Source of the DNA: an uncultured Shinella sp.
GTDB lineage: Bacteria > Pseudomonadota > Alphaproteobacteria > Rhizobiales > Rhizobiaceae
Reading direction: 5' to 3'
Assembly (NCBI GenBank): GCA_946481465.1
Contig: CAMLOC010000138.1
Location: 1-7,868 of the forward strand
DNA length: 7,868 nucleotides
Part shown: piece by piece, positions 5,067 through 7,868 of the stretch
How positions within the stretch are numbered: the stretch's first letter is position 1
Layout: the number at the start of each line of letters is the position of its first letter
Program-made: the position numbers and the translations under genes
Notes under the pieces: generated by a model
What the model saw: the letters and a program-made list of their open reading frames with translations, nothing else
Database searches by the model: none
What the model was told of the DNA's origin: nothing

Positions 5067-6374
5067 ATGTCCAATCGTCTCATCGCCACCTCGACAGCCG
5101 CCATCACCCTTTCGCTCCTGCTCGGATCGAGCGCACTTGCCGCAACCGAACTGCAATGGTGGCATGCCATGACCGGCGCCAACAACGAGGTCGTCGACCA
5201 GTTGGCGAAGGAATTCAACGAAAGCCAGAGCGAGTACAAGGTCGTTCCGGTGTTCAAGGGAACCTATCCCGAGACGCTGAACGCCGGCATCGCCGCCTAC
5301 CGCTCCAAGCAGCCGCCCGCGATCATCCAGGTGTTCGACGCGGGCAGCGGCGTGATGATGGGGGCCGAGGGCGCTATCGTGCCGGCCGCCGAAGTCTTGC
5401 AGAAGGGCGGCTACACCTTCGACAAGTCGCAATATCTCGCGGGCATCGTCGCCTATTATTCCAAGCCGGACGGCACCATGCTGTCCTTCCCCTACAATTC
5501 GTCCTCGCCGATCCTCTACTACAACAAGGACGCCTTCACGAAGGCGGGGCTCGACGCGGAGAACCCGCCGAAGACCTGGCCGGAAGTCTTTGAGGCCGCA
5601 AAGAAGATCAAGGCGAGCGATGCGGCGAAATGCGGTATCACCTCCACCTGGCTGACCTGGATCCAGACCGAGAATTTCGCCGCCTGGAACAATGTCGCCT
5701 ATGGCACGAACGAGAACGGCCTCGGCAGCACCGATGTGAAGCTCGAGTTCAACGCGCCGCTGTTCGTGGAGCATTTCCAGGCCATCGCCGACCTTGCCAA
5801 GGACGGCACGTTCCGTTACGGCGGCCGCACCTCGGAAGCCAAGCAGCTCTTCATGTCGGGCGAATGCGCGATCCTGACCGAATCCTCCGGCGGCCTCGGC
5901 GATATCGTCAAGTCCGGCGTCAATTACGGCATCGGCCAGCTGCCCTATTATGAAGGCCACGGCCCGCAGAACACCATTCCCGGCGGCGCCAGCCTCTGGG
6001 TCTTCGGCGGCAAGAGCGACGAGGAATACAAGGGCGTCGCGCAGTTCTTCAACTTCCTGTCGCAGACGCAGATCCAGGCTCGCCTCCACCAGGTCTCCGG
6101 CTACCTGCCGGTCACCAACGCGGCCTATGAGGAAACCAAGAAGTCTGGTTTCTATGAGAAGAACCCGGCCCGCGAGACGCCGATCCTGCAGATGATGGGC
6201 AAGGCGCCGACCGAAAACTCCAAGGGCGTGCGCCTCGTCAACCTGCCGCAGGTGCGCGACATCATGAACGAGGAGTTCGAGGCGATGCTGGCCGGCTCGC
6301 AGGACGCCAAGACAGCGCTCGACAAGGCCGTCGAGCGCGGCAATGCGGCGATCGCCGAGGCGATCGGCAACTGA
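5067..6374 (+). CDS. ugpB: sn-Glycerol-3-phosphate ABC transporter, periplasmic binding protein UgpB
   Basis: This is a 435-residue binding protein that captures glycerol-3-phosphate or glycerophosphodiesters in the periplasm and delivers them to UgpA/UgpE. A Sec signal peptide is clear: the basic MSNR start, a hydrophobic core and probable cleavage after SSALA at residue 25. The mature part starts ATELQWWHAM, as UgpB does after its own signal. Diagnostic blocks shared with remembered E. coli UgpB include PYNSSSPILYYNKDAF (142-157), WIQTENFAAWNN (198-209), GGASLWVFGGK (306-316), SGYLPVT (344-350), GFYEKNP (361-367) and RLVNLPQVRDI (389-399). The length matches the family. The ATG at 5067 is chosen because AGGGAGG (5056-5062) lies just before it and the signal peptide starts there; a longer in-frame ATG would bury the signal. 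It is the first gene of the ugp operon, with ugpA 87 bp downstream after a strong hairpin. Confidence 0.96.
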   Translation: MSNRLIATSTAAITLSLLLGSSALAATELQWWHAMTGANNEVVDQLAKEFNESQSEYKVVPVFKGTYPETLNAGIAAYRSKQPPAIIQVFDAGSGVMMGAEGAIVPAAEVLQKGGYTFDKSQYLAGIVAYYSKPDGTMLSFPYNSSSPILYYNKDAFTKAGLDAENPPKTWPEVFEAAKKIKASDAAKCGITSTWLTWIQTENFAAWNNVAYGTNENGLGSTDVKLEFNAPLFVEHFQAIADLAKDGTFRYGGRTSEAKQLFMSGECAILTESSGGLGDIVKSGVNYGIGQLPYYEGHGPQNTIPGGASLWVFGGKSDEEYKGVAQFFNFLSQTQIQARLHQVSGYLPVTNAAYEETKKSGFYEKNPARETPILQMMGKAPTENSKGVRLVNLPQVRDIMNEEFEAMLAGSQDAKTALDKAVERGNAAIAEAIGN

Positions 6375-6393
6375 GCGTAGTAGGATGCCGGAT

Positions 6394-6423
6394 GCCGCCC
6401 GCCGCCTTCAGGGCGCGGGCGGC
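6394..6423 (+). other. Strong GC hairpin between ugpB and ugpA
   Basis: GCCGCCCGC (6394-6402) pairs with GCGGGCGGC (6415-6423). After one bulged C, GCC (6404-6406) pairs with GGC (6412-6414) around the loop TTCAG. The result is a 12-bp stem with one bulge, starting 20 nt after the ugpB stop. No U-run follows, so full termination is unlikely. Hairpins in this position in binding-protein-dependent transporter operons are known to stabilise the upstream mRNA and raise the binding protein above the permeases; that role is inferred here. Confidence 0.65.
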
Positions 6424-6450
6424 GGACGGCGCGTCTTGACCTGTCGCTTC

Positions 6451-6464
6451 GGGAGACCGCCTTG
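6451..6464 (+). promoter_or_regulatory. Ribosome binding site that supports a TTG start for ugpA
   Basis: GGGAG (6451-6455) lies 6 nt before TTG (6462-6464). No ATG or GTG occurs at the expected N-terminus, and the first in-frame ATG is far inside the gene, after the first membrane span. This decides the start of ugpA. Confidence 0.7.
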
Positions 6465-7343
6465 CACACTGTCGCCTTCCCCAACAAGATCCTGCCCTAT
6501 CTGCTGGTGGCGCCGCAGATCATCCTCACCGTGGTCTTCTTCTTCTGGCCGGCGAGCCAGGCGATCTACCAGTCGACCCTGCGCGAGGATCCGTTCGGCC
6601 TGAAGAGCGGCTTCGTCGGTCTTGCCAATTTTTCCGCCGTGCTCGCCGATCCGAACTACCTCTCCTCTTTGCAGGTCACCGTGGTCTTCAGCGTCCTGAC
6701 GGCGCTGGTGTCGATGGGCGTCGCGCTGCTGCTGGCGACCGCCGCCGACAAGGTGGTGCGCGGCCAGACGCTCTATCGCACGCTGCTGATCTGGCCCTAT
6801 GCGGTGGCGCCGGCCGTTGCCGGCATGCTCTGGCTCTTCATGTTCAACCCGGCCATGGGCACGCTTGCCTACCTGCTCCGGCGCAACGGCTTCGGCTGGG
6901 ACCCGCTTCTCAACGGCGACCAGGCCATGGCGCTCATCGTGGTCGCTGCCGCCTGGAAGCAGATCAGCTACAATTTCCTGTTCTTCGTCGCCGGCCTGCA
7001 GGCGATCCCGAAATCGCTGATCGAGGCGGCCTCCATCGACGGCGCGCGCGGCGCGCGGCGCTTCTGGACCATCGTCTTCCCGCTTCTCGCGCCCACCACC
7101 TTCTTCCTCCTCGTGGTCAACACCGTCTATGCCTTCTTCGACACGTTCGGCATCATCCACGCGGTCACCGGCGGCGGCCCGGCTAAAGCCACCGAGACGC
7201 TGGTCTACAAGGTCTACAACGACGGTTTCGTCAACCTCAACCTCGGCTCCTCCGCCGCGCAATCGGTGGTCCTGATGATCATCGTCATCGCGCTGACCGC
7301 CTTCCAGTTCCGCTTCGTCGAGAAGCGCGTGCATTACGGGTGA
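6462..7343 (+). CDS. ugpA: sn-Glycerol-3-phosphate ABC transporter permease UgpA (TTG start)
   Basis: This 293-residue inner-membrane permease is close to the E. coli UgpA length. It forms the translocation channel with UgpE. Hydrophobic spans are seen at about 10-30, 73-95, 107-128, 156-178, 207-229 and 264-284, giving the six expected. The EAA loop that docks on the ATPase is intact at about 188-208, with EAASIDGA, then [25 protein letters not shown] near the N-terminus and [21 protein letters not shown] (in parts, 236-256) are typical of UgpA. The start is TTG rather than ATG, which should lower its translation relative to ugpB. The reading frame is clean to TGA at 7341-7343, and the ugpE ribosome site overlaps that stop, so the two permeases are tightly coupled. 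Confidence 0.95.
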   Translation: MHTVAFPNKILPYLLVAPQIILTVVFFFWPASQAIYQSTLREDPFGLKSGFVGLANFSAVLADPNYLSSLQVTVVFSVLTALVSMGVALLLATAADKVVRGQTLYRTLLIWPYAVAPAVAGMLWLFMFNPAMGTLAYLLRRNGFGWDPLLNGDQAMALIVVAAAWKQISYNFLFFVAGLQAIPKSLIEAASIDGARGARRFWTIVFPLLAPTTFFLLVVNTVYAFFDTFGIIHAVTGGGPAKATETLVYKVYNDGFVNLNLGSSAAQSVVLMIIVIALTAFQFRFVEKRVHYG

Positions 7344-7352
7344 GGAGAGGCC

Positions 7353-7868
7353 ATGATCGAAAAACGCCCCATCGCCAATCTCATCGGCCACCTCGTCCTG
7401 ATCCTCGGGATCATCGTCGTCGCCTTCCCGATCTACTATACCTTCATCGCCTCGACGATGACCTCGGAGGAAATCATCCGGCCGCCCATGTCGCTGCTGC
7501 CGGGTGGCCACCTGGTCGAGAACTATACCGACGCCATGGCCGGCGGCGTCGAGCGGGTCGTCGGCGTCAGCCTGGAACGGCTGCTGTTCAATTCCTTCGT
7601 CGTGGCCGTCGCCATCGCGGTCGGCAAGATCGTCATCTCGTTCCTGTCGGCCTTCGCCATCGTCTTCTTCCGCTTCCCCTTCCGGATGGGCTTCTTCTGG
7701 ATGATCTTCATCACGCTGATGCTGCCGGTCGAGGTGCGCATCCTGCCCACCTACAAGGTCATCGTCGATCTCGGGCTGATCGATACCTATGCCGGGCTGA
7801 CGCTGCCGCTGATGGCATCGGCGACCGCGACCTTCCTGTTCCGGCAGTTCTTCCTCACCATACCCGGG
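7353..7868 (+). CDS. ugpE: sn-Glycerol-3-phosphate ABC transporter permease UgpE (partial, 3' end missing)
   Basis: The first 172 residues of the second permease are present before the window ends. The start MIEKRPIANLIGHLVLILG leads into a first membrane span (about 9-31), then a periplasmic stretch (TSEEIIRPPMSLLPGG and NYTDAM) typical of UgpE. Further spans are seen at about 79-104, 113-135 and 147-163. The fragment stops at FRQFFLTIPG, just before the EAA loop is expected, so the ATPase-docking motif lies outside. The ATG at 7353 follows AGGAGAGG (7343-7350), which overlaps the ugpA stop; only 9 bp separate the genes, indicating coupled translation and fixed stoichiometry with UgpA. UgpC, the ATPase, is expected downstream. 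Confidence 0.94.
   Translation, partial: MIEKRPIANLIGHLVLILGIIVVAFPIYYTFIASTMTSEEIIRPPMSLLPGGHLVENYTDAMAGGVERVVGVSLERLLFNSFVVAVAIAVGKIVISFLSAFAIVFFRFPFRMGFFWMIFITLMLPVEVRILPTYKVIVDLGLIDTYAGLTLPLMASATATFLFRQFFLTIPG

Noticed and set aside
4788..6089. 433-codon minus-strand frame opposite ugpB
   Set aside because: Antisense shadow of ugpB; no motif and it would span the divergent promoter region.
1..7868. A previously undescribed system (defence, mobile element, retron, CRISPR, toxin-antitoxin)
   Set aside because: Every gene belongs to a known housekeeping or accessory family. No integrase, transposase, reverse transcriptase, nuclease, spaced repeat array or toxin-antitoxin pair is seen on either strand.

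Overview
The window looks like chromosomal or large-replicon DNA from an alphaproteobacterium of the Rhizobiaceae type (Rhizobium, Agrobacterium, Shinella or Ensifer). This rests on the high GC content with strongly GC-ending codons, the style of the UgpB/UgpA/UgpE and ProV-like proteins, and dense packing of transporters with regulators. I see no mobile element, integrase, CRISPR array, tRNA or rRNA. The genus is an inference from remembered family members, not from a search.

Layout from left to right. Positions 1-394 (minus strand) hold the first 131 codons of a glycine betaine/proline-type ABC transporter ATPase (ProV/QAT family), cut by the window edge. Upstream of it is a gene-free stretch (395-694) with an AT-rich patch, an imperfect inverted repeat over a -10-like hexamer and a 10-bp-spaced direct repeat. 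Next come two minus-strand genes, probably one transcription unit: an alpha/beta hydrolase of the cofactor-free haloperoxidase/arylesterase family (2395 to 1568) and a short-chain dehydrogenase (1486 to 695). Divergent from them is a GlxA-type AraC-family regulator (2526-3479). The 130-bp divergent spacer carries three copies of a GACAnAAGG element, a reasonable candidate for the regulator's own operator. A PAS-PAS-GGDEF diguanylate cyclase (4791 to 3493) converges on the regulator with only 13 bp between their stop codons.

The right third is the start of a glycerol-3-phosphate uptake operon on the plus strand: ugpB (5067-6374, periplasmic binding protein), ugpA (6462-7343, permease with a TTG start) and ugpE (7353 to the window end, permease, truncated). 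UgpB captures glycerol-3-phosphate or glycerophosphodiesters in the periplasm, and UgpA/UgpE form the membrane channel. The ATPase UgpC would be expected just beyond the window. A strong GC-rich hairpin lies between ugpB and ugpA. A nested dyad plus a TTCGTTT triplet repeat lies upstream of ugpB, where a regulator would be expected to bind; no convincing Pho box is visible there.

All protein-coding genes belong to well-known families. I did not find an undescribed system. The observations most worth checking are regulatory: the putative GlxA-regulator operators, the ugpB upstream dyad and repeats, the proV upstream repeats, and the ugpB-ugpA hairpin.
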